From: Polytrichum commune
Lineage: Eukaryota; Streptophyta; Polytrichopsida; Polytrichales; Polytrichaceae
NCBI GenBank assembly: GCA_950295325.1
Contig: OX485807.1
Location: 21,735,666-21,799,665, forward strand
Length of the DNA: 64,000 nucleotides
Reading direction: 5' to 3'
The translations under genes and the position numbers were made by a program. Below are positions 11,291-24,691 of this stretch, one piece after another; positions within the stretch are counted from its first letter, which is position 1, and the number at the start of each line of letters is the position of its first letter. The notes under the pieces are model-generated. The model saw only the letters and a program-made list of their open reading frames with translations. It was not told the DNA's origin and searched no databases.

Positions 11291-13591
11291 AGGGTGGTGT
11301 TTGTCTTAATACAATCAATTTAAGGAATTTGTATTCTTTTATAATGATAATAAAGTGTGTGGCCTATACTTGCGGAAAATACAAATACCACGTCCTTTGA
11401 TTTGTGAACACGAACATACCACTGGATACGTATATACATCGATGACAGAGTACATAATAAAGACAAAAACATATTGGGCAAAACGAAAGCATGAATTATT
11501 TGGACTTTTGTATTATTTTGGTACCACAAAAATACAAGGAAGATGCCCTGCACCAAATACCCATGCAGGCTGCGGTACAAGATACACGTAGACCCCTAAA
11601 TTGAGGCACAATTAAGGCACCTAAATGCGGGTTTGCGACAGTCCCCTAATTATGGCCATTAAATGAGAGCGGCTACAAAAGTTGGTGACGTCTCCCACTC
11701 ATTTTTTACACACAACACCAATAATTACCATATCCTGGTTTCTAGCGGATGCGGCCTAAAAAATAGGACAAGTCCAGGATGACAGCTGCTCCACAGTGGC
11801 TGCAACCTGGAAACCACTCGGCGACACGTGTGGGGGACATTCACATGTGTTGGTTCCCTGTGTTTATCGTGTGGGAAAAGCCCTGCATCCCTTCTAGTGA
11901 CTTGAACTCACATTTTAACCAACTCGCCTGGAAGTTGACCCAATTTTTTCTAATGAACTAATCTAATCAAGAGTTAAGGTCACACGCCTTCACATGTGCA
12001 TATCTTTGTTCGAACATGATCGGGAGAAAAAGAAAACGGGCTTATATTCACATCCTCGTAAGAACATTAACCTTTTTCAAAAAAGTTTAAAAAAAGTATT
12101 ATTATTATATACAACTCCTGCATAACTTTGTGTGAACATGGTTACCACTTTCCTCCCATTAAACAATATATGTTTACACGTAAGTTGCACTGGAATTTGC
12201 GAGGCCTCGGTCTCATCAACAAGCAATTATTTGCACGTGATTTTAGGTGCAATGCAGGTCACATGGTCATATCATTCATATAACTTAGCTTAGGGTCCCT
12301 TATCACCGCAACCTCTAACTTAGGGCCACTTCACACTATGGCCAAAGGTCGAGAGGCCATCGATTTACACCAATTAGATTGCAAGAGACCAAGAATTCAG
12401 CCTCTCGACTTTTTTAAAGTCCAAAGGCCGTCACTCTCTAAAATGCTTACCTGGCAATAGATTTTGACCAAGGCGACAAACTCTCGAATGCGTGTGACAT
12501 CTAGTGATGTTAGGGTATTCAAGTTGTTAACTTTGGCCTCAATTCAAAACACACCAAAATTCCTACTATTTTTATATATTTTTAATGAAAATAATTCCTT
12601 CCATTTAGGCCATCCGACTCATTAATTTTCCAACAAATTAGACTTTGTGTTTTAAAATAATTTTCCGCTCATCTTGCTACTAGCCTACAATATAACCAAT
12701 CTACACATCAGAATTCCAAAGTGACCATAGCACTATGGCATGTTCAACACCTCATAAGGGTTTTTTACGTTAATTGTTTTGTGACACATGATAGTTTTTG
12801 TTCCAAAATTAATGCTATAGTTGCAATGGCACTATCATGAAAACAATAGCATATTATATAGTATTCCTACCAAATGATCAGTTTATTTTTAGTTTTAACA
12901 CATGCGATTAGTTTGAGATGGATAACAAATCCTTATCAAGGTCTCAACTGATTGAATATGTTCTTTTGCCATCTCACTATTGCATACCATTACTCAACTA
13001 ATGAGTTGTGTTCATCTGCCTTGTCTTCAAATTTACTCCAAAGTGTTGGGATTCTAACATCTGGAGGCTTTATTCTTGAATCTATTGCGGGGCCCATGAA
13101 CACAACTCATCAGCTGAGTAACGTTATGAGGAGCTACCCTGCAATTGGTTTTCCCTATACATTATCTTGCATCTACACTGATGTGTGCAATTTGGTTGCC
13201 TTGGAAAATAGATTACTTTGTTAACCACGCAAATTGTCTCAAGTCAGAAACCATGCCACAAAAGCTTATCACTTTATTTTTTCACCCGTCTACAATGATT
13301 ATCCCAATTAGTGCGTGTTACTATTCAAAGTTACACAATGCTATAATTATTTAATGAGAATGCAATATTTTACCAAGCAAGGTCATTCGTGTTCTATAAT
13401 GTCCGAACAACCTATTGAACTTTCATTAGTAGAAATGAAATTGAACTCTTGAGCAAGACATTATTGCAATGCATAACTCTGAACACATACTAATTGGGAA
13501 TATAGAGCTTTAGAAGTCCACGTGGACAAGACTCTTGTATATTTTCCTGGAACGCTTGGGCTGAAATAAAGTCACCATGAGTCCTACTAAG
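11291..13591. other. No gene or element recognised
   Basis: AT-rich sequence with only short, unsupported open frames on either strand. I see no tRNA, no clear inverted ends and no coding similarity. Confidence 0.4.
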
Positions 13592-14258
13592 CAGGGCTGA
13601 TTTTTCACAAAGTTTTTGCCCGTCCACGTCCAAAAACCTTGAATTGAAAGGCAAAAAAAATTGCAACCCATCCCAAAACCAGTAATTTCTAAACCAACAT
13701 GTCCATGGAAAGGTTAAAGAAAAAACAACCCGTCCCAAAACCGGTTTGAAAATGAAAATACTTGTCCCGCAAGAGGTATAAATAAGTCTCTTACAATGTT
13801 GGTAAAAAATTAGAAAAAAAAAAAAAAAAACCGAAAGATGTCAACATGTGATTGGTTGCACTTGGAAACAATAGGATCTCGACAAAATATGCCTTTAATG
13901 TTCTTCAATTATTTGTCTTTTGTTGTCGATTCTTATCTTTCCAGTACACCCCATTTTAAATTCGTGGTTGATGAATTAATGTATGTAGATGAATCAAGCA
14001 CTTCAAGATTGATATATTGATTGGGTATTAATGGTTTGATTGCATTATGCTTATATTCACATGTCATATATGACATAATGTAACTGATATTTGTACCATT
14101 TATTTTTTTGGAAAAAATTATCAATTTTTTTTTAGTTTTTAAAACCCATCCAAAGTAAATTTAACACGTCCAAAAACCGGTTCATTTCCTAAGAACCCGT
14201 ACATTGGAAATGTTTTTTTTATGAACATGCCCCTGGACCTTGTGAAAAATCACCACTG
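13592..14258. mobile_element. hAT-like non-autonomous element (probable)
   Basis: The stretch begins CAGGGCTGATTTTTCACAA and ends with the complement of CAGTGGTGATTTTTCACAA, giving imperfect terminal inverted repeats with two mismatches, of the CAG-start type common in hAT elements. Subterminal phrases such as CCCGTCC(C)AAAACCGG recur inside both ends, as expected of transposase-binding sites. A clean 8-bp target duplication is not visible: TACTAAG occurs next to the left end and four bases beyond the right end. No transposase is encoded. A poly(A) run lies inside, near 13812-13830. Confidence 0.5.
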
Positions 14259-16080
14259 TTAATACTAAGTTACTAACTGAGCTTGGTCGGTCCCATCAGG
14301 GGGTCAAGGTCCTTTGAACCGACGGACAATGAGGGCGACCGGTCCACGTTGGACACGCGCTACCGCTGGGTTAAAGCCCACTCCTCCAACCGGCTCCAAC
14401 CAGTCTCTTTCTTGTTTACCTGCTTGTGCAGTAAATTTCCTACACAAGGTCGTCTCTCAAGACCGGATACACCAGCGATGTATACTTACTACCGGAGTTT
14501 TGGCCACATTGTTCACGCTGGCGACTCTAGGAAGACTGCATATAGCCGGTCTCTTTCTGGTGGAGACCTTATACACCGGTAACTTTTGGCTATGGCGCCC
14601 GTGAAGCTGAAAGCAAAGCCAAGGAGACAGAAGCAGATTTTTTGGAGCAAAAGCGACGCGCAGATTCTACGTCTCCCCATCGTCACGAATCAGGTAGAGT
14701 TTCCGCATGTCGCACATTGCGTCGATCTGTCTTCTGATTCCGTTTCTGGCATGTTTTATCGCCATATGTGCGTCAAGAACTCGAGAAATTAGTCGAACCC
14801 CAGAGTTCGCCGTAGTGAGCTGGTGTTTCTCGCCGCATTGCAACGCTCTGCAAGGGTTCGGTGTTGTAGGAGCCAATTTCTGACGCTCAGAGCAGTTAAG
14901 CGCCTGGAGCTCCAACAGATTTGGAACGCTCATTGCCGTGTCGGTAGCATTGGCCAGCTTGCTTGATTGATTGATTCGAGGGTTTGTTTGCAGTGGATTG
15001 CATTGCCCCAAGGCCCCAAGACTTGTCGATCTAGCTGCTTATCTTTCCCTTTATCCAGAGGAGAAGCAAGCTCTCTTGATATGTAGTCGTTCTTTGAGGT
15101 GGAGCTTTGGAGGCTTTTTGTCGGGAAGATTTGAGGCGTGGAGGGATTGTTCCTTCTTGAGGTAACACCTTGGTTCAGCAGGCTATTAGGTTGCGCAATC
15201 AGCTGGGAGAATATTTTTGTTGTTTTCTCACTCTCTTCTGTGTCTCCTTTTACTTTTAAACATCATCTGTTAGGGTTGTAAGGGAGAGTATACTATTAAG
15301 AGTAGGTTAGATCTGGTATAAGTTATAGTCTCTGTCTTGGCATCGAGTAATGATCCAAAGAGTGCCTACTCAGTCTCGGTGTTAAGGTTCACATGCCAAA
15401 AGTGCTGAAGTCAGATGCGGGATGTATCTTGGTCATGTACTCGTCATTAAAACATGCATATATCATGTGCATGTGATTGAACTGGTTTGTTGTTTCTTTA
15501 TCTGTATCTTCTGAACATAAAGATTTTAGGCAAACATGATAACAGTAATGTTGCATTACAGACAAGAAAACTTGGACAGCAATTTCCCCACTCTGAGTGC
15601 TATTTCCTGGTTACGATGTTAGCGGAGGTTCCTTTGAAGAGTTGTGATAATTTCATCTTTGGAAGCACTATTTCCTTCAGACGAGAGTGAATTTTCAAAC
15701 AGCCCGGACAATACGGTTGAGTCCCATTGCAGTACCAGGTGTTTTCATTTTAGTGTTGACATATGGAGAGAGCGTAGGCTGGGTGTTTTAAATCCTCAAG
15801 CTCAGAAGTTGTAGTTGCAATGTACCATTTTGCAGTGAGACAGGGGAGGTGGGAGGAGGTAAAGATGATGGATAGCAATCAAGTGCGACAAAGAAATGGT
15901 GTGAGATGGGCGCAGGAGAGGTTGTGGGCATGTTGTAATTATCTTGCTTGTAATAATTCTTGGCTCTCATCACCAATGAGGAGGATACATGGGTGCCTCC
16001 TTGTGAGCTCCAGATGTGTATGAAGAAAGAGTGACTTTTTTGTCACCATGATGCAGCAGGTCCTATAACATCAGGAGACA
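14259..16080 (+). promoter_or_regulatory. Upstream region and likely 5' leader of the P4-ATPase gene
   Basis: The part from about 14.3 to 15.2 kb is richer in G+C than its surroundings and has no persuasive coding frame. A donor-like site (GAG|GTAACA near 15162) and an acceptor-like site (GCAGCAG|GTCC near 16055) would allow a leader exon and 5'-UTR intron; this is inference only. An in-frame TAA lies 15 bases before the coding ATG, which supports the chosen start. Confidence 0.35.
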
Positions 16081-19000
16081 ATGACTACTGCAAAGCCACT
16101 TCTAATACCTCCTCATCAACATTCTGTCGATTCTCAAGCTACGGACAGTCCCACATCGCCAGTGCGAACTCCGAGAAACAGCTGTCTACCATGTCTTCCA
16201 CATGACAAAGACGCCTTTCTTAATAAAAGTCCCTCTCAATCCTTCCTCAATGGTTCATTCCCTTCACATTTGTCAAAACCCTCCTTCCAATCAGCGCACC
16301 CTTCGTTTGGACCGGAGCGCAGCTTTTCAAATCAATCTCTTGAGAATCTTCCAAGAGAAAGTTTCTCCACTAATGCACCCGACAAGTCCGAGCCACATGT
16401 GTCCATGCCAGACTTACAGTCCTTCTCCCAGAAACCGTTGAAGAATTTAGCATCAGGTAGTGCAGGAGAACTCATAGACAGTAATAATAGGGTGAAAGGG
16501 AAATGGAAGCCATCTGCATTTGATTTCACAAAACTCAGGGGTTTTCGGACCAGTCGAGATGATGAAATTTCAGCTCCTCCAGCACCCCCAAGTGGATCAG
16601 GTTCACCAAGAGAACCAGGAGGAGATCCTGATGAGTTCCTTGAGGGTGTTCCAGGCTCCAAGTCCAAGAAAGAGGATCCTCCTGCAAGGGTTGTGTACAT
16701 CAACAATCCAGTGCGTACAAATGAGAAGTATGAAATGTCTGGGAATCAAGTGCGCACGAGCAAATACACACTGCTCACTTTCCTTCCGCGAAATTTGTTT
16801 GAGCAATTCCATCGCTTTGCATATATTTATTTTCTCCTCATTGTGATACTAAATCAAATTCCAGCTTTAGCAGTGTTTGGGAGAACAGCGTCACTTTTTC
16901 CTCTTGTGTTTGTTTTAGTTTTAACTGCAATTAAAGATGGATATGAGGATTGGGGCCGACATCGCTCAGACAAAGTGGAGAACAATCGAACTTCTCTTGT
17001 ACTTCAGGATGGTCACTATCGTCCGAAGAGGTGGAGGCGAATTCAGGTTGGGGAAATGGTCAAAGTTCATGCAAATGAGGCTGTCCCGTGTGATATGGTT
17101 CTGCTTGGATCCAGTGACGCATCAGGTGTGGCTTATGTTGAAACCCTCAATCTTGATGGTGAATCCAATTTGAAGAGCAGATATGCAAGGCAAGAAACCT
17201 CTGATAAACATCCAGAGCTTGGTCCAATTACAGGAGCCATCATATGCGAGCTCCCTAACAGAAATATTTACGAGTTTACTGCCTACATGGACCTAAATGG
17301 TGTACGTGTAGCTATTGGTGTAAACAACATTGTTTTGAGGGGTTGTGAAGTGAAGAACACAGCTTGGGTGGTTGGAGTTGTTGTGTATGCGGGTAAGGAG
17401 ACCAAGGCAATGTTGAATAGTTCAGGGGCCCAGTCCAAGAGGAGCAGGTTGGAACAATACATGAACAGGGAAACAGGATGGCTGGTTGTCTTTCTCATAG
17501 CTATATGCTTTGCAGGTGGATTAGGAATGGGGTTGTGGGTCCAGGAGCACTTATCCATGCTTCCCATCATTCAGTACTACAAACTGACTGGCGACTACAT
17601 GTTTTCGGGTGCAGCAGGTGAAGGGATCATTGGATTCTTGAGTTTCATAATTATATTCCAAATCATGATCCCTATCTCTCTCTATATTTCTATGGAAGTT
17701 GTTCGCCTGGGGCAATCTTATTTCATGATACGGGACATGGAGATGTATCATCCTGATTCTAATACACGATTTCAGTGTCGAGCTTTAAACATCAATGAGG
17801 ATCTTGGACAGATTAAGTACCTATTTTCTGACAAGACGGGTACTTTGACTGAAAATAAAATGGAGTTTCACACAGCAAGCATAGATGGCATAGATTATAG
17901 CGACGCTTCATCAGATATGCCTACTATCAAAGCTGAAATTTCTATTGGTCCTGAGGACACTATCCTTGATGAAGGTTTGTTTCAACAATCTATTTTGATG
18001 GTTTTTGCACTAATTATGTGATTCATATGTAGCTCAATAAAAATATTCCCCAGAAAATTTATTAGTCCATGCAAATTCTAGAATATGTTTTGTGATGCTT
18101 TTGTAGTCTTCTGGGTTTCAATACGATTCTGCTTTTTGAAAGTATTATCTTTTCTTGAGTAATGTCGTTGTATCTAGTTAGACACTCACAATGCAAGTTC
18201 GAGCTTCTGTGGATACCCCTTGATGGACAATGCTGCATAACATGGTCATCCTTTGTATTTTGAGTATTCTTTGTGATGTATGATTTGCTCCACTGACACT
18301 GGCAGATCTATGGATCCATTTTGACAGATCTTCCCAGCAGATGGAAACCTAAATCAGGGGCTAAGGTTGACTCAAAGCTGGTAAGGCTTCTTCAAAGTCC
18401 TCTGCACACTCGGGAGAAGAAGATGGTTCATGAATATATGCTTGTTCTGGCAGCTTGCAATACAATTGTTCCAACCAGGGTGAAGATGTCAGCTACGGGG
18501 CAGATTGAAATGCAGGCTGCCAACGGGGAAGAAGATGGTGGCATTTTAGAGTATCAGGGGGAGTCTCCAGATGAACAAGCGCTTGTGTCAGCTGCAGCAG
18601 CCTATGGCTATACTCTTGTGGAGCGGAACTCAGCCAAAATTGTCATTGATGTTTTGGGCGAAACACAGACGTATGCATGACTTCTTTCACTCCACTTGTT
18701 GTCTTACTACATGTCCTTCCATAAGTATCCAGAAATTGAGTTCTGGGCTTTCTGGTCACTCCTGCTCTTGTGTCCTTGGTTAACAGAGACTGGCTACAAC
18801 AGCCTAAGAAGTTGTAGACATGACCTTAATGTTTACCTGTGTATTGTATGAGGTCTCTTCAACCTCTTGGTTATCAACAAAGGGGATTGGATTGCTTAGT
18901 GCTTTGTGTTGTTTGGGGGCATTGGTTGAGGAAAGTTACCTATTACTGATGTAATTCTCATGCTGGGCAGGTATGAAGTGTTGGGAATGCACGAATTTGA

Positions 19001-22000
19001 CAGTGTTCGAAAGCGCATGTCAGTGATGGTCGAGTGTCCTGATAAAACTATCAAGTTGCTAGTAAAAGGGGCTGATACCACAGTCATGGAGATTATTGGC
19101 AACCCAGTTGATGTTGTTGAGTTCGGCAGACCAGCTGTAAAGGGAGATAATCTTGTTGAAGAGAAGCATCGTGCAGAAGTTCTTCTGCGGACTCTAGGAC
19201 ACCTTGACAATTATTCAAGGGAAGGTTTGCGGACACTGGTGGTTGCTTCCAAGGAACTCACGCAAAGAGAAGTACTTTTCCTACCATCCTCTCAATGTAT
19301 CTGAAAAGCAGAATAATTTCGGCTTGCTGGTTCAAAATGTCAACGTCAATGATACTGTGAATTACTATTTCTGGGAACCAAATAAAACACAGATATAAGG
19401 TGGGGTATGATCCTCAAACCGGCTGTTGATGATTCATTCAAGGATACATAATTAGTGCATTATCTTGTTGTCCTTAGTAGATGTTGTTTTCTTCTTGCAA
19501 AAAGTCAATTGCTTGAGTGGGTGGGACTCATGTCCACCTTGCAAGTGGTATGGGTTCTATTCATCACTATAACAGGGGTCATGAGGTGAATCTGCCATTA
19601 AATAAATATTGGGAATGTAGGGGCAATGATGGCTACTGGGGTAGGACAAATTCAATATAGGTGCCCCATTTACAGCTGTTAGAAGATTTCCACCTCTGAA
19701 ATGAGGCAAATGCTCCGAATTGGTGAAATGCCTTTGCAAAGATAGCAGCTTCTCTTTATTTGGTTCCTGGGTTAATTCTATTTTGGTGCTATGGATTTTC
19801 TAATTAAATTAGTCATACCCTTGTATATGCAGGTTGAAGATTGGCATTTCCACTATGCGAAGGCAAGTACAGCTCTCACAGATCGAGTAGGGATGCTTCG
19901 GAATGCAGCAGCTCTTGTGGAAAACAATCTTACCTTGCTTGGAGCTACTGGGATTGAGGACAAATTACAGGTAGATCTGAATGACATTCAATAATTATTA
20001 TCATGTCAAATTAAAACCTGTGGCATCCCTTATCTAATCTTGGAAGGACGACTCCTTCCTACTCATCCTTCTTGAATTAGGTCCTTTCGGAGTTTATTGT
20101 TTGTTTGTCAGTATGAGTATTAGATGTGGTTGCTTTGAGTCCTTCTCAGCGGAGACATGGTCTTTTCTAGACTCCATAGTTTTCGTTGTTCCAATATAGG
20201 GCAGAGGCTGCAAACATTTTTATTTGTATAGACTCTTACCTAAGTTTGGTTATTGAGTTAGGTAAGGGGTTGCTCATTTGTGGAGGAATTTTTTTAGAAG
20301 GCTACAATTGATACTGGTATGTGGATTTTGACTATGTATCCTGTTTCACATGACAGAAAGGGGTCCCTGAGACAATAGGATTGCTTAGAGAAGCAGGGAT
20401 CAAGGTGTGGGTGCTAACGGGAGATAAGCAGGAGACGGCAATCAGCATCGGCTTCTCTTGTCTGCTTCTTACTCGAGATATGCAGCAGATTATTATCAAC
20501 GAGGTTACTCAAGAAGGGTGCCGTGAGGCAATAAGAAATGCAAAAGTCACATATGGAGTCTTGTCAGCTTCAAAGAGTAGGAGGTTTTCCTTTGGAAGGC
20601 AGAACAATGCAGAACTTAGTGGTCGAAGTAGTAGTGAAAGGGCTCTTGGAAGTTCTATGGTCACAGCTGGGTCAGTCTTCATGTCTGCACGCAGTGAGAT
20701 CAGTTCAGGCGCAGCTTCTCGAAGGGCCAAGGGAGACCAGTCCTTAGCTCTCATCATAGATGGAAACAGCCTTGTGCATGCTTTGTCTCCTGACCTGGAA
20801 CAAGAGGTTAGTATTTTAACTCCACTTTACTGTCATGCAAGTTCCAAATGGTTTTATGACCCTGCTTACAGGCAATGACAGTAGTATGTCAAAGCGTTAT
20901 CTCTCAGGTATATACGTCTTTTTGTCATTAGTTCAAATTTTTGGAGCAAGGCTCATTAGATGGTCTTTTGAAGACAATGCACAGCTTACTTGGAGATATT
21001 AGTCTCAACAGTTATAATGGTCTTATCCATGTTTGTCATTCTGATGGTTGTGTGTGGGATGAGATAGCTCTTTGAGCTGGCTACAGCGTGCAGTGTGGTT
21101 GTATGCTGCCGTGTTGCTCCTCTTCAAAAGGCGGGTATTGTGTCACTTGTCAAACGGAAAGGAAAAGAGATGACTTTAGCAGTTGGTGATGGTAAGCAAA
21201 CAATTTTGTCATTCAGTTATGTATGCTTGAGATTGTGGAGAAAGTGAAACCTTGAGTGTGATGAAGAGCTTCCTGTGTCTTTTCAGTAGGATATCGATCC
21301 TAGCACAGTTCCTGAACTGGAGATATCGGAAGGAGTTCACAACTTTGATGATTCATCATGAATTTGAGGCATTCCGTTTGTACATTGCCATCTTTAATTT
21401 CCCATTTTAAGTTTAGGAGGCTCACACTTTTCCTTTTACTCATGAGAAAGATCATCAATGTATGTCAAATTCGTATTGCTTTCAGGACTTGCTGTGAGGC
21501 ATTAAAGAGCCATTCAAATACTCTCATCAGTATATATCATATGTGATATCGTATTTCAAGTTCTTTATTTTGATGTGCCAATCCATGTGCCACTGATGCA
21601 GGGGCAAATGATGTATCGATGATACAAATGGCTGATGTTGGTGTTGGCATCAGTGGCCAGGAAGGTCGACAGGCAGTTATGGCCTCTGATTTTGCAATGG
21701 GGCAGTTTCGATTTTTGAAGCGCTTGCTTCTGGTGCATGGTCACTGGAACTACCAGCGCCTGGGATACATGGTTCTCTACAATTTCTATCGCAATGCAGT
21801 TTTTGTTATGATGCTTTTCTGGTGAGTTTACCAATTGGTATTTGTGAGTGCTTAAAGATCTAGTATTTGTCAAGATCCACACATTCTACAGTTTCATCTT
21901 TTAGGGAGCATGCCCAGTCATCAGTGGATTACATATGACTCTCCATTGTGTTGTATCCGTTGTAATTTCCTCTATGAGAACATAGACTATGTCACCTAAT

Positions 22001-23051
22001 CCCAGCTGTTGTTCATGCATGCAGGTTCATCTTCTATACTGCATATTCACCTCAATCTGCACTAACAGACTGGAACTTAGTTTTCTACTCTCTTCTTTAT
22101 ACCTCCTTGCCAACAATAGTGGTTGGGGTCTTAGATAAGAACTTGAGCCACAAGACATTATTAAATTATCCACCACTATATGGGTCTGGCCAACGGGAGG
22201 AAGCCTACAACCAAACCCTCTTCTGGGGAACTATGCTCGACACACTTTGGCAAAGTTTAGTTTTATTTTACGTTCCTTTCTTTGTGTACAATAGAACCGA
22301 TGTTGACCTTTTTGGCCTTGGCTGCCTATGGGTAATAGCAGTTGTAGTGTTGGTCAATGTCCACTTATCAATGGATGTTCTACGTTGGAATTGGTTTACC
22401 CATGCAGCTGTTTGGGGATCTGTAGTCATCACCTTCCTCTGCCAGGTTTTCATGGACGTTTTTCAACTGGCTGACCTCTTACCTCACTATTGGTATGTCC
22501 CCTTTTCTGAAAGAGTTTAAACTAAATGACTTTATATGGCAGATATGTGTTAGTTCTATTGTTGCAATTGAAACATGGTTCTCAATGTCCCTTCGCATGG
22601 TCAAGTGTCTCGAATGTCTTATGGTTCTTCTTTAGTTTTTTACAATGCTGTGCGTCAGTAGAGACCCAGAAAGCTGCCTTCGCTTTTGGTGTTCCTTCGT
22701 ATATCTGTGAATTTTATCTCTACACACGAAAATTTTAAATAGCAGGCACATTCCTCTGTTATTTTCTTTGTCTATATAAAATTGCCCTCTTCCAGTTGAC
22801 AATAGTTTGTGGACTGTGGTGGATGCAGGGTGGTATTCCATGTGGCAGCTGACATCCGTGCTTGGTTCAGTCTCCTCCTCACTGTAATTTTAGCATTAAT
22901 TCCTCGATTCTGTGTGAAGGTCATACTGCAAAGGATATGGCCTTCAGATATTCAAATTGCACGAGAGGCGGAGATTGAAGGACATGCTGATGGACAGTCT
23001 GGACCATCCATGGAACTCAACGATGTTCCTCTCTCTGGAGACTCTCCATAG
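16081..23051 (+). CDS. ALA1: P4-type ATPase, ALA1-like phospholipid flippase (9 exons)
   Basis: Family role: ATP-driven transport of aminophospholipids from the outer to the inner membrane leaflet, usually with an ALIS/Cdc50 partner. Exons by my splicing: 16081-17974, 18328-18670, 18971-19271, 19833-19970, 20357-20806, 21068-21191, 21602-21821, 22025-22492, 22829-23051; phases agree throughout and give 1386 residues. Landmarks: N-terminal Ser/Pro-rich extension to about residue 203; core starting VVYINNP; actuator DGES (359-362); PISL in the fourth membrane helix (531-534); phosphorylation motif DKTGTLT (Asp584); nucleotide-binding [10 protein letters not shown] and KGAD (778-781); hinge GDGAND (1082-1087); C-terminal membrane helices. 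All catalytic motifs are intact. It resembles Arabidopsis ALA1 more than the ALA2 or ALA3-12 type in the N-terminal core; the gene symbol is by similarity. The extension makes it longer than ALA1 (about 1158 residues). Confidence 0.93.
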
Positions 23052-24691
23052 CCATCAATTCTTTCAAATTTCACCTTTAGGTCCACAGAGCAAAGCTTGC
23101 CCTCTTTACCTGTGCCCATTTAAAACACACATATTTGAGTACCTTGCCAGATTCATTCTCTCAATCAAGTTCAAATAGTTTTAATTGTATTACAATTTTG
23201 ATTCGGTATCAGGATTCCTCCTCCCAATCCTCTCTGACATCCCAATCCCTGACAATAATGTTTCTGTAGTGAGATGTGGCATGCAGCGTGCTTACCAAGA
23301 AATGGCTGCTGCTGCTGCTGTACTAGGTTCTACATATTTATGAATATTACTCAGCAGGACTTCTAGCTTCAGAGTTGTAGATGTTACCTCCCTCTTGGGG
23401 TCTACCTCCCTTGAGAGGAGTGTCCTGCAGATGAAAAATCCAGGTAGTTTATTGTACAAGTTATTTAGACCTACCACACATTGTGGAAGAAAGTGGAGGG
23501 TGCACCAATATTGATCAAAGACCAGGCGCATGAAGAACTGTTCGAGCATTTTCATTTCTACTGCTTTAGGACCAGGTTGTTATTATCAGTCCTGGTTCTC
23601 ATTTTGGTAAAACATCTTGTTTTCAATCTGGTTCTGGTCTCTACTTTCACATCATCCAGAGCATCCCTTGCTTGTTGTCACCATACTTCCTCTTCTGATG
23701 GATGTTGTTATTTACATGACTTGCGAGCTCTTCAATCATCAACTCAATAAACAGAGTATTTTTTGACCATCCTCATTAGGTAGGTGGGAATGTTAAAACA
23801 TGCATGGTTTAGGGTTCCATACTCGCACCTACACAAGTTTTACAAAGAATATCAGTGCCGATTTTCCAAGTTAGTAGGTGTCTTATTCATTCCTTCAACG
23901 CTTGAATTTGACATTTCTCACCAGAATTTGTGATTTCTGCAGTGCAATCCTGTGTCCGGCAGGGAGCATGAGTATCGACGGAGCATGATGAGCATTATAC
24001 ACATTGTCAAATGTGCCTAAGGCAATAATAATGCCAAGTTTCAACCTCTAAATCTCAACCCAAATCCAGAGATTTCAGTTTGCAAAATTGGCTTGAAAGA
24101 GTCAATAACTGGATATAAAAAAATCTTGTTTTAATTTTATTTAAATCTGGAGAGCATTATTGGTCCAGGTCACAGGGTACACGTCAGCTGATATACCAAC
24201 AGCAAGAGAAACAGGTAGTAAGACTCTTTAGTGTACAGGACTTTTTGCTCAAAGTTCTGTATAGGACTGTAGCTGTCGTGATGACTGAGTGCTTGATGAA
24301 CAGGAAGAAAATGATAAAAAATAACTCTTCCAATTGCCCTTGCATTGAATTTCCGTTACTTTGCCAGCTGACTACTGGGAAAGTTTTTATTTCAAAAAAT
24401 AGAAATAAAAAACTTCGGGCTGCATCCGATGGCACCAACGGCGATGAGTTTGCCATGTATCATCAACTCTGTATGACTTCTGTCTTCTCCTGACCGACCC
24501 GACTTGTCCTCTTGCACCATTTCCTTATCAGGGACATACATAACTCATGCGTTTTGCTTCTCCGAGAGTCTTTTCTGTCGTTGTTGCATAATTCATCTTG
24601 GGTTTGGTGGCTTTCGTTGGGTCGGGTCGCATCAGGCGGTGGATAGTAGAGAAAGTTTTGGTTTTTTGTCGTTGGGTTGTGGGTGAGTCCA
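23052..24691. other. Intergenic: 3' UTR of P4-ATPase gene and promoter of the TTC38-type gene
   Basis: No coding frame with family similarity. The first several hundred bases are probably 3' UTR of the upstream gene; the last several hundred are the promoter and leader of the next gene on the same strand. A short CTG-type triplet run (GCTGCTGCTGCTG) occurs near 23307. Confidence 0.4.
23746..23751 (+). terminator. Candidate poly(A) signal of the P4-ATPase gene
   Basis: AATAAA lies about 695 bases after the TAG stop. Plant poly(A) signals are loose and this distance is long for a 3' UTR, so an earlier, non-canonical site is equally possible. Confidence 0.2.
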
